Origin: DAOUJI01 sp965237875
Lineage (GTDB): Bacteria; Chloroflexota; Dehalococcoidia; Lucifugimonadales; JAGWBF01
Reading direction: 5' to 3'
Length of the DNA: 64,000 nt
Assembly (NCBI GenBank): GCA_965237875.1
Contig: CBDEGP010000002.1
Coordinates: 1,364,001 to 1,428,000 of the forward strand
Below the pieces are notes generated by a model. That model made no database searches. It was given only the letters and a program-made list of their open reading frames with translations, and was not told the origin of the DNA. The position numbers and the translations under genes are program-made. Numbering within the stretch: position 1 is the first letter of the stretch; the number at the start of each line of letters is the position of its first letter. Shown piece after piece: positions 34,119-43,006 of the stretch.

Positions 34119-34732
34119 CAGACCTTGCCTTCCCAGTGGGAGATGTCTCCGAAGAGCCTCATGGCGCGGCCCCACACCAAAGGCTCAACCAGGGTCAGGC
34201 TGGCGGACCGCAGCGAAAAGCGCACCGCGGCGGACGGGGGAAGCTCCAGCAAGTTCATCAGAAGGGCGTTGAGGCATCCGCCGTGTCCCACGACCAACAG
34301 GGTGTCCTCCCGGCCGTGGAGTCCTTCCAGTCCCTTCACAAAGTCCGACGTTCGGTACATGAGGTCCAACACACTTTCTCCACCCGGTGGGGAGACGTCA
34401 ACCGAGTCTCGGAGCGCGGCGTACCGGTCGGGAAACCGTTTCCGCACCTCCGCGAAGGTCATCCCTTCCCACTCCCCCCAGGAGCGTTCTCTCAGAAGGG
34501 GCGCCGGTTGGGGTTCCAGGCTGCAGCCCTTGAGGGCCAACCGGGCCGTCTCCCAGGCGCGGACCAAGTCACTGGCGTAGGCGGCGTCAATCTTCTGGCC
34601 GGCCAGCCTTTCTCCCAGGGCTTCGGCCTGCTTGCGGCCTCTCTCGGACATGGGCGTGTCGGTCTGACCCTGCACCCGGCCTTCAGCGTTCCACGCCGTC
34701 TCCCCGTGCCTGACCAGCAGCCACCTAACCAT
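34118..34732 (-). CDS. cobC: Histidine phosphatase family protein, probable alpha-ribazole phosphatase
   Basis: 204 residues from ATG 34732, giving MVRWLLVRHGETAWN. The RHGE motif (catalytic His), ERSWGEWEG, and VVGHGGCLN (second catalytic His) are the phosphoglycerate-mutase-like signature. Its translational coupling to cobQ strongly suggests the CobC role, dephosphorylating alpha-ribazole phosphate in the nucleotide loop of cobalamin. From sequence alone, a general phosphatase is possible. Confidence 0.8.
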   Translation of the reverse strand: MVRWLLVRHGETAWNAEGRVQGQTDTPMSERGRKQAEALGERLAGQKIDAAYASDLVRAWETARLALKGCSLEPQPAPLLRERSWGEWEGMTFAEVRKRFPDRYAALRDSVDVSPPGGESVLDLMYRTSDFVKGLEGLHGREDTLLVVGHGGCLNALLMNLLELPPSAAVRFSLRSASLTLVEPLVWGRAMRLFGDISHWEGKV

Positions 34733-34880
34733 CGGCGTTCTCCCCCGCGGACGTGCAAGTCTCTGCAACCCTTGGCGTTATGGACGGGTAGGCTCCCATT
34801 AGCGTGCCCTTGTCAACAAATGCGCTCTCGTACACAATCTCACTGCGCCTATTTTACCACCGGAGCGGAGGAGGTTGCCC

Positions 34881-36245
34881 GTGGACCGCATACTGGACTA
34901 TCTGAGCGATTACGCAACCGGCTTGGACTACGACCGGATTCCCACTGACGCCGTCGAAAAGACCAAGGGTCTGATAGTGGACACCATAGGCTGCGCTCTA
35001 GGCGGCTACGACAGCTTCCCCGCCAGGGTCGCCGTGGACTTGGCCCAGGCGGTAACAGCCAAACAGCCCGCCACCGTATTGGTCAGCGGCCATTCCACCA
35101 CGCCGGAGCTTGCCGCCTTCGCCAACGGCGTTATGATTCGGTATCTGGACTTCAACGACGGCTACACCAGCATCGACTCCGGCCATCCCAGCGACGCGAT
35201 AGCCGCCGTGCTGCCCCTTGCCGAGTTGCGTCATGCCACCGGACGAGAGTTCATTGCGTCCACTGTGCTGGCCTACGAGACCTTCTGCCGGTTGTGTGAC
35301 GCCGTGGAGGTGCGCAACCGCGGCTACGACCACGTGACCCTGGGAGTCATATCGGCAGGGGTGGGAGCCGCCCGCGCCCTGGGCCTGGACAAGGAGAAAA
35401 CGGCCCAGGCTATCAGCCTCTCCCTGACTCCCAACGTGTCCCTGCACCAAACGCGCATAGGCACCGTGTCCATGTGGAAGGGGTGCGCTTTCGCCAACGC
35501 CTCACGCAACGCCGTTTTCGCGGCCCAGCTGGCGGAGAAGGGCCTGACGGGGCCGGGAGAGATTTTCGACGGGCGGGAAGGCTTTGGCAAAGTGATAACC
35601 GGCGAATTGATAGAACTGGCCCCCTTCGGAGGCGGAGAGACGCCCTTCAAGGTCTCCGAGGTCAGCATCAAACGCTTTCCCCTGGGTCTCTACTCCCAGA
35701 CGGTGATGGAGGCGGCCCTGAAGGTGCGGGAGCGGATGACCGGCGTGGACGACATAGAGGAAATCCACGTGTCCACGCTGGGGACGGCCGTCCGAATCAT
35801 GGCCGGAGACCCGGAGAAGTGGCGCCCCGCCACCCGGGAGACGGCGGACCACTCCATGCCCTATACGGTGGCGGTTATGTTGAAGTACGGCGACGTTGGA
35901 GTGGAGCGCTTTGACGATGCATATCTCAATGACCCCGCCCTCCTCGACCTTGTGCAGCGGGTCAAAGTGTCCGTGTCCGAGGAGGCCAACCGCCGCGCCC
36001 CGGAGGCCATGTTGTGCAGCATCGAGGTCACGACCAAGTCCGGCGAGCGGATCAGGTCGGGTGACGTGCCCTTCCACCACGGCCACTGGCGCAACCCCAT
36101 GACCCGCACCGAAATCGAGTCCAAGTTCCGTGCTCTGGCCGACGGCGTCCTTCCCGCCCACCGCACCGACACGCTGCTCGAGACCCTGTGGCGCCTGGAA
36201 GACGCCCCCGACATAGCGGACGTAGTGGCGATGATAAGGGCCTAA
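34881..36245 (+). CDS. MmgE/PrpD family protein
   Basis: 454 residues from GTG 34881, preceded by GGAGGAGG at a proper spacing. It has the MmgE/PrpD fold pattern: an N-terminal helical domain (VDTIGCALGGYDSFPARVA, YLDFNDGYTSIDSGHPSD) and a C-terminal lid after residue 270. The family includes 2-methylcitrate dehydratase, iminodisuccinate epimerase and cis-aconitate decarboxylase. There is no prpB or prpC beside it, so the propionate route is unproven. Confidence 0.87.
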   Translation: MDRILDYLSDYATGLDYDRIPTDAVEKTKGLIVDTIGCALGGYDSFPARVAVDLAQAVTAKQPATVLVSGHSTTPELAAFANGVMIRYLDFNDGYTSIDSGHPSDAIAAVLPLAELRHATGREFIASTVLAYETFCRLCDAVEVRNRGYDHVTLGVISAGVGAARALGLDKEKTAQAISLSLTPNVSLHQTRIGTVSMWKGCAFANASRNAVFAAQLAEKGLTGPGEIFDGREGFGKVITGELIELAPFGGGETPFKVSEVSIKRFPLGLYSQTVMEAALKVRERMTGVDDIEEIHVSTLGTAVRIMAGDPEKWRPATRETADHSMPYTVAVMLKYGDVGVERFDDAYLNDPALLDLVQRVKVSVSEEANRRAPEAMLCSIEVTTKSGERIRSGDVPFHHGHWRNPMTRTEIESKFRALADGVLPAHRTDTLLETLWRLEDAPDIADVVAMIRA

Positions 36246-36271
36246 AGGCCGCTCTGACCGACCCCCAGCCC

Positions 36272-37126
36272 CTACAAGACTTCCAGGGCCAGCTTGTCCA
36301 GGTAGTCGAGGGCAGACTGAGTGGAGTCGCCGTTGATGCGGGTGACGGCGCGGTACGCGCCTGCTTCACCCAAGCGGCGCATCACGTCCCTCTCGGGAGC
36401 GATCTGGTACACCGTAATCCCTATCTCCCGTGGGTCACGGCCAGCGGCGGCGCACAGGTGGACGATTGTCGACATGGCGGCGGTGATTTCGTGGTAGCTG
36501 GCCACGTTGGGGGCCCAGCCGTCGCCGTACTCCACCACCCGGTTGAGCACCCTCTTGGCCATGCCGCCAAGCAGGATGGGCGGATGGGGCTTCTGGGCAG
36601 GCTTGGGGAAAGACCTGATGGGCGGGAAGTCGTAGAACTCGCCGTGGAACTCGGACACGTCCTTGGTCCAAAGCTCCTTCATGGCCAGCACCGACTCCTT
36701 GGCCTGGCTCCACCGCCGGGAGAAAGCGCCCCCCATTATCTCCAACTCCTCCCTGAGCCATCCGGCCCCTATGCCCACCAACGCCCTGCCTCCCGAAAAA
36801 TGGTCCAGGGAGGCTATGACTTTGGCCAGGAGTATGGGGTTGCGCTCAGGCAGCAGTGTGACCCCCGTGCCCAGCTTGATGGTGGACGTGGAGGCCGAGG
36901 CGTGGGACAGGGCCACGAAAGGGTCCATCATGTGGCTGTAGTATGGAGGGACGGCTCCGTCCTCGCTGTAGGGGAAACGCGTTGCAACGTTGACTGGGAC
37001 CAGGGTGTGCTCTGGCGCCCAGATGGACTCGAACCCCAACTCCTCGGCCCGTCTGGCCACCGTCGCCATGTCTATGGGGTTCCCTATGACGGTGGGGATG
37101 GATACGCCTACCTTGATGTCTGCCAT
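36272..37126 (-). CDS. LLM class F420-dependent flavin-type oxidoreductase
   Basis: 284 residues from ATG 37126 (AGGAG upstream). Luciferase-like (bacterial luciferase/F420) TIM barrel: ARRAEELGFESIWAPEHT near residue 24, IKLGTGVTLLPERNP near 82, LDHFSGGRALVGIGAGW near 107, and PPILLGGMAKRVL near 178. Family members bind F420 or FMN and oxidise or reduce small organic molecules; the substrate is unknown. One of three such proteins in the window. It lies next to two NIPSNAP genes on the same strand. Confidence 0.88.
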   Translation of the reverse strand: MADIKVGVSIPTVIGNPIDMATVARRAEELGFESIWAPEHTLVPVNVATRFPYSEDGAVPPYYSHMMDPFVALSHASASTSTIKLGTGVTLLPERNPILLAKVIASLDHFSGGRALVGIGAGWLREELEIMGGAFSRRWSQAKESVLAMKELWTKDVSEFHGEFYDFPPIRSFPKPAQKPHPPILLGGMAKRVLNRVVEYGDGWAPNVASYHEITAAMSTIVHLCAAAGRDPREIGITVYQIAPERDVMRRLGEAGAYRAVTRINGDSTQSALDYLDKLALEVL

Positions 37127-37152
37127 AGTCCCGCTCCTAAGTCCAGCGGCCC

Positions 37153-37767
37153 CTAGTGCATGGGAGAAAAAGCCGCCGGCGCCATGATCTTGCACTCGTT
37201 CCTGAGCAGCCACTCATAGGTCAGCACAGGCCAATGGGGGTCCTTCAATGACTGGCCCCGGAGGTACTCCCGCTCCTCCAGGTCTTTGTAGGCCCAGAGA
37301 TGGTACCACCTGTTGAGCCTGCCCATTTCCGGGTACCACGCCGCCACCAGCGGCGAGTATTGTTCCCGGTATTCTATGGACTCGGACCAGCGCTGGACCA
37401 CGTGGGGGATGCCGCCGGGCACGTAGGAGTAGATGCGCATCTCGTAGATGTCGCCCAGGCGCCTGTTTCCCAGGGGCTTCATGAAGGGCGCCGGGGACAT
37501 GACCTCCACCTGGACGCTCAGCGCCAGGTCGTCAACTTGCGGAGGCCATGCGGGATCCCGGGCGGCTTCAACCCGGACTCTCGCCCGGTGCTCCAAGTCC
37601 TCGTAAGGCCAGACGTGTATCACCTGGTTCAGGGGGCCTATGACGGTGTGCCAGAAGGCCCCCAGCTTCGAGTACTTCTCCCGGCTTTCCAGCTTCTCCG
37701 CGAAACGGCGCTCGTACTCGGGCACTGCGCCGGGCCTCAGAGTTTCGGTCCTCATCTCATAGATCAT
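37153..37767 (-). CDS. NIPSNAP family protein (two tandem domains)
   Basis: 204 residues containing two NIPSNAP/ferredoxin-like modules. The first is near 1-100 (MIYEMRTETLRPGAVPEYE ... HVWPYEDLEHRARVR); the second is near 107-204 (IYEMRIYSYVPGGIPHVV ... HLWAYKDLEEREYLR). NIPSNAP proteins are small alpha/beta proteins often encoded near catabolic monooxygenases and dehydrogenases. The protein downstream is a clear paralogue; the two genes are 51 bp apart and both precede the LLM enzyme. Confidence 0.87.
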   Translation of the reverse strand: MIYEMRTETLRPGAVPEYERRFAEKLESREKYSKLGAFWHTVIGPLNQVIHVWPYEDLEHRARVRVEAARDPAWPPQVDDLALSVQVEVMSPAPFMKPLGNRRLGDIYEMRIYSYVPGGIPHVVQRWSESIEYREQYSPLVAAWYPEMGRLNRWYHLWAYKDLEEREYLRGQSLKDPHWPVLTYEWLLRNECKIMAPAAFSPMH

Positions 37768-37818
37768 GGGTCGTTCCCGTTCCCCGTGCGGGGCCTTGCG
37801 TCCATCTTAAGGGAGGGC

Positions 37819-38433
37819 CTATCGTATCGGTGAGAATGACGCTGATTGGAGTATCTTGTTCTCCTGGCTCAGCCAATACTGGCGGGTGGGCGGGGGCCAC
37901 TTGGGGTCAGACGTCGCCTCTGCGCGGACGCTGTCGCGTTCGGCCAAGCTCTTGTACGCCCAGATATGGTACCAACGGTTCAGCCCGCCGATTTCCGTGT
38001 ACCCGGTGAGGACGTTGGGCGAGTATTTTTCGCGGGCGGGAAGCGAGTCTTTCCACCCTTCGACGATGTTGGGCAGAGCGCCTGGGGTGAAGGTGTAGAT
38101 GCGTATCTCGAATACGGGGCCAATCTCCGCCGGCTCCAGGGACTTGACGTACGGCGCGGGCTCTATGATTACGTTTTCCATGTTCAGGATTAGGTCCTGG
38201 GTCTTGGGGGGCCAGTTGGGGCTCTTGGCGGCCTCTGCCCGGATGACTGCCCTGGCGTTCAGGTCTTCGTAGGGCCAGATGTGGACGACCTGGTTCAGCG
38301 GGCCTATGGTCGTGTGCCAGAAAGCAGCCATGGGGGACAGATGGGTCCTGTGGGGCAGGGCCTCTTCCACCCTCCGTTCGAACTCTTCGATGGAACCGGG
38401 TCTCAGGTCGTAGGTGCGCAACTCGTATATCAT
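37819..38433 (-). CDS. NIPSNAP family protein (two tandem domains)
   Basis: 204 residues, the same length and architecture as the gene at 37153: MIYELRTYDLRPGSIEEFE ... HIWPYEDLNARAVIR, then FEIRIYTFTPGALPNIV ... HIWAYKSLAERDSVR. The pair arose by tandem duplication. It lies first in a run that continues to the second NIPSNAP and the LLM enzyme, suggesting one transcript. The biochemical role is unknown; NIPSNAP folds resemble dimeric alpha/beta barrel monooxygenases. Confidence 0.87.
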   Translation of the reverse strand: MIYELRTYDLRPGSIEEFERRVEEALPHRTHLSPMAAFWHTTIGPLNQVVHIWPYEDLNARAVIRAEAAKSPNWPPKTQDLILNMENVIIEPAPYVKSLEPAEIGPVFEIRIYTFTPGALPNIVEGWKDSLPAREKYSPNVLTGYTEIGGLNRWYHIWAYKSLAERDSVRAEATSDPKWPPPTRQYWLSQENKILQSASFSPIR

Positions 38434-38599
38434 GTAACCTCCAGATGTCTCGAAATGGCGCTGAAAGCAAAGAGGGCTAGGGGTCGTGTTATTCTACTTC
38501 AGGCCACTAGAGGCGGCAACCCGTGGGAGTTGGGTGGCAAGAGGCGGCTGTATATGCGGCGGTCGGCGCGAGACTTGGTGAGGCCCTTCAAGACGATTG

Positions 38600-39361
38600 A
38601 TGGACGGAATGGGACGGCTGGCCGGTAAAGCGGCGCTTGTTACGGGAGGCGCCAGGGGAATGGGCGCCGCCCACGCCCGGCTGTTGGCCCGTGAAGGCGC
38701 CACGGTCGTCGTCGCCGACGTCCTGGATGATGAAGGCCTTGAGCAGGTCCGTTTGATAGAGAAGAACGGGGGCCATGCCGCATACCGTCATCTGGACGTA
38801 TCTGAGGAGTCCCACTGGGTTGAGGCTGTCAACAGCGCCGTGGAGATGATGGGCGGACTCCATATACTGGTGAACAACGCAGGCATAGGCCAACGGCTTT
38901 CCATCGAGGAGACGAGCGAGGAGCTGTGGGACCGGGTCATGGCCGTCAACGCACGAGGCCCGTTTCTGGGAGTCAAGCATTCCATCCCCCACATGCGGAG
39001 GGCCGGAGGCGGCTCAGTAATCAACATTTCCTCCATCGCCGGAATAGTCGCCGGAGGCACGTCTGCCGTCTACCACGCCTCCAAAGCGGCGGTCCGCCTG
39101 TTCACCAAGGCGGCGGCGGTGGAGCTTGCGCCCTATGGAATCAGGGTCAACTCCATTCACCCGGGAGATGTAATAACGCCGATGACGGCCGCCTACTTTG
39201 CTGACCCCGCCAACGTGGAGGACCGGGTCCGCAAGACTCCCCTGGGGCGCATAGGGACCCCGGAAGACGTGGCGCAGGCCGTGCTGTTCCTGGCCTCCGA
39301 CGACTCCTCATACATGACAGGCGCCGAGCTGGTCCTCGACGGAGGCCGCACGGCCCAGTAG
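38600..39361 (+). CDS. Short-chain dehydrogenase/reductase
   Basis: 253 residues. Classical SDR: GGARGMGAAHA cofactor motif near 15-25, NNAGIG near 93, Ser in ISSIAG near 141, the catalytic YHASK near 155-159, and PLGRIGTPEDVAQAVLFLASD near the end. NAD(P)-dependent oxidation or reduction of an alcohol/ketone; the substrate is unknown. ATG 38600 is used; 38609 is also possible because neither has a strong ribosome binding site. Divergent from the NIPSNAP run across a 166-bp gap that must hold promoters for both sides. Confidence 0.9.
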   Translation: MDGMGRLAGKAALVTGGARGMGAAHARLLAREGATVVVADVLDDEGLEQVRLIEKNGGHAAYRHLDVSEESHWVEAVNSAVEMMGGLHILVNNAGIGQRLSIEETSEELWDRVMAVNARGPFLGVKHSIPHMRRAGGGSVINISSIAGIVAGGTSAVYHASKAAVRLFTKAAAVELAPYGIRVNSIHPGDVITPMTAAYFADPANVEDRVRKTPLGRIGTPEDVAQAVLFLASDDSSYMTGAELVLDGGRTAQ

Positions 39362-39542
39362 AGGTATGAGCGGTAAGCCGTCTATTGCTGTCCGAAACCG
39401 CCAATGCGGCCTTGACAAGGTTCGAACTTCCATCAATTATCCCGGTCACGGACCAAACAGACAGGACTGGGGTTGGGAGTAAGCGGGCCCCTAGGGTAAC
39501 GGCCCCCCGGTCAGGCCCCGTTACAGCAAAGGAGTTAGCTGG

Positions 39543-39827
39543 ATGCAAATCGAGTACGACCTGTTAACCGACGCGATAAAAAGCAGCGAAGATGAGCGCC
39601 CCATTTCTATGGAGGATTCCATTGGGCAACACGTTTATAGAATCAACGGCGGTGAAGCAGACGTTATATTCCTTGAAACGGCGCCAAAATGGTGGGCGAC
39701 AGACCGTGGGTTGTGTGCAGCGATGCCGGGATGGTGTGAGATTCTGAGCATCATGCCAAAACGGGCGCGGACTGAGGATATAATCAGGTCGATTATGGAG
39801 TTGGGTGAATTGGAAGGCGGGCATTAG
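39543..39827 (+). CDS. Small protein beside the DpnI-like gene, unknown
   Basis: 94 residues from ATG 39543, with AAAGGAG upstream at a good distance. It is slightly acidic, with two Trp in APKWWATDRG and no known motif. It ends 15 bp before the DpnI-family gene and is surely on its transcript. A controller, a regulator or an unrelated passenger is possible. It is not recognisably the DpnD protein of pneumococcus. Confidence 0.6.
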   Translation: MQIEYDLLTDAIKSSEDERPISMEDSIGQHVYRINGGEADVIFLETAPKWWATDRGLCAAMPGWCEILSIMPKRARTEDIIRSIMELGELEGGH

Positions 39828-39842
39828 CCCTTAGGCGTGAGC

Positions 39843-40628
39843 ATGAATCTCCAGATGGACCCGTCAGTCGGCGCAGGATATTCCAGCGGCTCTCAAACAT
39901 CGCGGCGGATCAGCGAGGATTGGGCGGCTCGCAACCTCTTCTGCCTCGCCTGCCCATCCACCCTTTTGTCCCCTGAGCCGCCCAACACCAAGGTCAGGGA
40001 TTACATCTGCCCCGAATGCACCGCTGGATACCAGCTAAAGAGCCAAGAGCGCAGGTTCGGAGGGTCCGTTACGAATTCGGCCTACGGACCCAAGTTGAAA
40101 GCCATAGAACAAGGCCAGGCGCCACACTACGTCTTCTTGCGATATTCCGTACCAGCTTGGCACGTCACTGACTTGTTCGTTGTTCCGGGCCATTTTTTCA
40201 CACGGGCAGTGATAGAAGCGAGGCCCCCATTAAAGAAAGGCGCACGAAGAGAAGGCTGGGTAGGCTCTAAAATCCTGCTGAAAGAGTTGCCGGTGGACGG
40301 CCGGGTTTCAGTGGTTGACTACGGGATTGCCCGTGACGCAGCCGATGTTAGGTCGGACTGGAGGAAGTTCGACTTCCTGAGATTGGATTCCCGTGCCAGG
40401 GGTGGGTGGGGCGCCGAAATCCTCTCATGTGTTCGCATTCTGTGCGCTGCCACCGGGGATCAGGAGTTTACGCTCCAGGACTTTTATGCGCGGTTTACGG
40501 ACGAATTGGCCCGCCGCAACCCGGAGAACCGCAACGTTGAAGCCAAAATCCGACAGCAACTCCAAGTGTTGAGGAAAGGCAATGTGCTGAAGTTCCTGGG
40601 CAAAGGGCGGTATCGGGTCATCGGTTAG
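39843..40628 (+). CDS. DpnI-family methyl-directed restriction endonuclease
   Basis: 261 residues from ATG 39843; GTG 39837 is an alternative. It matches DpnI along its length. A zinc ribbon of four Cys has CLAC in the first half and YICPECTAGYQLKSQ in the second. The YVFLRYSVPAWHVTDLFVVPGHFF core, ARREGWVGSKILL, and a C-terminal winged-helix part (RGGWGAEILSCVRILC ... QQLQVLRKGNVLKFLGKGRYRVI) follow. DpnI cuts GATC only when the adenine is methylated, so the host must lack Dam methylation. No Dam-type methylase is in the window. Flanked by two small genes in a short segment between an SDR and an alcohol dehydrogenase. Confidence 0.85.
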   Translation: MNLQMDPSVGAGYSSGSQTSRRISEDWAARNLFCLACPSTLLSPEPPNTKVRDYICPECTAGYQLKSQERRFGGSVTNSAYGPKLKAIEQGQAPHYVFLRYSVPAWHVTDLFVVPGHFFTRAVIEARPPLKKGARREGWVGSKILLKELPVDGRVSVVDYGIARDAADVRSDWRKFDFLRLDSRARGGWGAEILSCVRILCAATGDQEFTLQDFYARFTDELARRNPENRNVEAKIRQQLQVLRKGNVLKFLGKGRYRVIG

Positions 40629-40725
40629 GTTGCGTGGCGACTGCTGTAAGCCAAACATTGACAAGTACACCGAATTCGATCAATAGTCCCGATCTCAATT
40701 CAACAATGTTGGATCGGGAGGCCTG

Positions 40726-40968
40726 ATGAATCAGTGGGAATCCGGGAGCTATCAGTGGAACGAGGACCAGGTAGTCGAGGCGATTGTTGGATACTTGGGG
40801 AATGTGGAAGGGATACGCGGCGTGAAATGGGTTAGCCAGGGGTTCGCTGCCATGTTTCAAGCGTTGATCAGAATTTCATTCGTCAACGGGGAAGTGATAC
40901 GACTGGGTGTTGGTTACGTGGAAGATGAAGAAGAGCAAGAGGCTTTCGACGACCGTTTTCCGCCGTAG
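40726..40968 (+). CDS. Small acidic protein downstream of the DpnI-like gene, unknown
   Basis: 80 residues from ATG 40726, with GGGAGG upstream at a good spacing. It is rich in Glu/Asp at the C-terminus (VEDEEEQEAF), with a hydrophobic middle. No known domain. It lies 97 bp after the restriction gene; it may belong to the same cassette. Confidence 0.6.
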   Translation: MNQWESGSYQWNEDQVVEAIVGYLGNVEGIRGVKWVSQGFAAMFQALIRISFVNGEVIRLGVGYVEDEEEQEAFDDRFPP

Positions 40969-41081
40969 ATGCCGTTAGGCTTTAGACCGTTGGGGGAATT
41001 TGCCGCAATTAGTTGGTCGTTGACTTCCACAACCGCCGGTCGATAGGTCAAATTCAACGTAGAGAATGTAGGGGGCGCCAG

Positions 41082-42101
41082 ATGAAAGCCATTGTTTACG
41101 AATCGGGCGGGGTGGAGACGCTGGCTATAAGCCAGGTCCCTGATCCTGTGGCCGGGCCCGGGGAGGTCGTGGTGCGGGTGCGGGCGTGTGCTATGAACCA
41201 CGCGGACGTGTGGGGGCACAAGTCCGAGGGGCCGCGTTTCGGCGGCCCCAGAATCCTGGGGCGGGACGTGGCAGGCGTCGTTGAGGACGTGGGGGAGGGC
41301 GTGGCCTGCTGGGCCAAAGGCGACCCCGTGGTGGTGGCGCCGGGCGTAAGCTGCAACATCTGCTTCCACTGCCAGCATGGACAACATGCCGACTGTCCCG
41401 AATATGGGATGCTGGGCTCGAAGTTCGACGGCGGCTACGCGGAGCTTATGAAGGTCCCGGCCATGAATCTCGTGCCCAAGCCGGAAAACCTCAGCTATGA
41501 AGAGGCGGCTTCAATCCCGCTGGTGTTCATTACAGCCTGGCGATGCCTGGTGGAAAAGGCCCGTGTACAGCCGGGGGAGTGGGTATTGGTGAACGCCGCG
41601 GGAAGCGGCGTCGGCATAGCCGCCATTCAGATAGCCCGGATGCTGGGCGCGAGGGTCGTGACCACGGCCAGCAGCGAGGAGAAGCGGGCCAAGGGCCTCG
41701 AGCTTGGCGCCGAGGCTGCCATAGACTACACCAGGACAGGGTGGCCCGGGGATGTCGTGGAAGCCACCGGCGGAGGCGCTCACGTCGCGGTGGACAGTGT
41801 TGGCGGCCAGACGCTGATGGAGACTTTCGGGGCCATGGCCTACGCCGGCAGGGTCATCAGCTGCGGGTTTACGGCAGGAACTGGCATGGAATTCGATTGG
41901 GGGGAGTTTCGCGGCAAACGTCTGTCCCTGCTGATGTCCTTCATGGGAAGCAACAGCTACCTCCACGATATCATGCGCCTTGTCAGGGACGGGCGGCTCA
42001 AGCCGGTGGTCCACCGGATTTTCCCCTTCAGCCAGGTCCAGGAAGCCCACAGCGCCATGCTGAACAGGGAGAATTTCGGGAAGATAGTTCTGACCTGGTA
42101 G
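41082..42101 (+). CDS. Zinc-type alcohol dehydrogenase/quinone reductase family
   Basis: 339 residues from ATG 41082. Medium-chain dehydrogenase. GRDVAGVVEDVGEGV lies near 64-78. A structural-zinc lobe has Cys residues in GVSCNICFHCQHGQHADC near 90-107. A cofactor loop VNAAGSGVGIAAIQIARMLGA lies near 168-188. The catalytic-zinc Cys of classical alcohol dehydrogenases is replaced (MNHADVW), so it may be a quinone oxidoreductase-type enzyme that retains the structural zinc. The substrate cannot be told. Confidence 0.87.
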   Translation: MKAIVYESGGVETLAISQVPDPVAGPGEVVVRVRACAMNHADVWGHKSEGPRFGGPRILGRDVAGVVEDVGEGVACWAKGDPVVVAPGVSCNICFHCQHGQHADCPEYGMLGSKFDGGYAELMKVPAMNLVPKPENLSYEEAASIPLVFITAWRCLVEKARVQPGEWVLVNAAGSGVGIAAIQIARMLGARVVTTASSEEKRAKGLELGAEAAIDYTRTGWPGDVVEATGGGAHVAVDSVGGQTLMETFGAMAYAGRVISCGFTAGTGMEFDWGEFRGKRLSLLMSFMGSNSYLHDIMRLVRDGRLKPVVHRIFPFSQVQEAHSAMLNRENFGKIVLTW

Positions 42102-42170
42102 GGCCTTGCCGTTGGTTGTCTGGGAATGTCTCCGTGATACAATGTCGGCGACAATTTACGGGAGGGCGCC

Positions 42171-42866
42171 ATGGCCCAGGAATTCAAGGGCCGGTTCATC
42201 AAGTACTCGTTTTTCAAGGTTGACCCCGGTTGGCGGCAGCTTCCCGAGGACGAGCGAGACCGTGGGAAACGGGAGTTCGCGGCCGTGGTGGACGAGTTCT
42301 CTTCCAGGATGGGCATTGCCAGCTACAGCCTGCTGGGGACCAGGGGCGACGTGGACTTCCTGCTTTGGAAGGTCAGCGAGTCCCTGGACCTGTTGGACGG
42401 GCTGGCGGCCCAGCTGAACCGGACGGGGCTGGGCAAGCGCCTCCACATGCCCCATTCCTACCTGGCCATGACCAAGCGGTCTCCTTACATCGACAGCCAC
42501 GCCCATGAAGGCCAGGACGGCTCAGGTGAGGGGTTCCGGGCCATCGGGCGGGACTACCTTTTCGTGTACCCCTTCGTCAAGACCCACGACTGGTACCAGC
42601 TGCCCAAAGATGAACGGCAACGCATGATGAACGAGCATTTCCAGGTGGGCCACAAATACCCGTCGGTGAAGATAAGCACCTCGTACTCTTTCGGGTTCGA
42701 CGACCAGGAGTTTGTGCTTGGTTTCGAGACGGCCAATCCCGTGGACTTCCTGGACCTGGTGATGGAGTTGCGGGAATCCGAGGCCAGGCCGTACACCGAG
42801 AGGGACACGCCCATATTCACCTGCATCCACAAGCCTCTGAGGGAGTGCCTCGACGGCTTGGGGTGA
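42171..42866 (+). CDS. Chlorite dismutase family protein (HemQ-like)
   Basis: 231 residues from ATG 42171 (GGGAGG upstream). The Cld fold has two ferredoxin-like halves: FFKVDPGWRQLPEDERDRG... in the first, and KTHDWYQLPKDERQRMMNEHFQVG in the second. MMNEH holds the candidate proximal His, and SFGFDDQEFVLGFET follows. The actinobacterial/firmicute branch is coproheme decarboxylase, which makes heme; Cld-type chlorite dismutation is less likely. No other heme gene is close, so the role is inferred from family. Confidence 0.83.
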   Translation: MAQEFKGRFIKYSFFKVDPGWRQLPEDERDRGKREFAAVVDEFSSRMGIASYSLLGTRGDVDFLLWKVSESLDLLDGLAAQLNRTGLGKRLHMPHSYLAMTKRSPYIDSHAHEGQDGSGEGFRAIGRDYLFVYPFVKTHDWYQLPKDERQRMMNEHFQVGHKYPSVKISTSYSFGFDDQEFVLGFETANPVDFLDLVMELRESEARPYTERDTPIFTCIHKPLRECLDGLG

Positions 42867-43006
42867 CCGGCGGCTTCTAAGAAAAGTCGTATATGACGCC
42901 TTCGGCTGCGGATGAGGGGAAAAGCGGCACAGCCAAGGCGAGAACAGCTATATTTTTGACGTATAATCGTTAGTCTAAGCTAGCTCAAACCCCAGGGGAG
43001 GAATGA

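Noticed and set aside
42956..42967. TTGACG and TATAAT before the acyl-CoA-dehydrogenase-like gene
   Set aside because: The two boxes are adjacent with no spacer; only TATAAT could be a -10, and no -35 lies at 17 bp.
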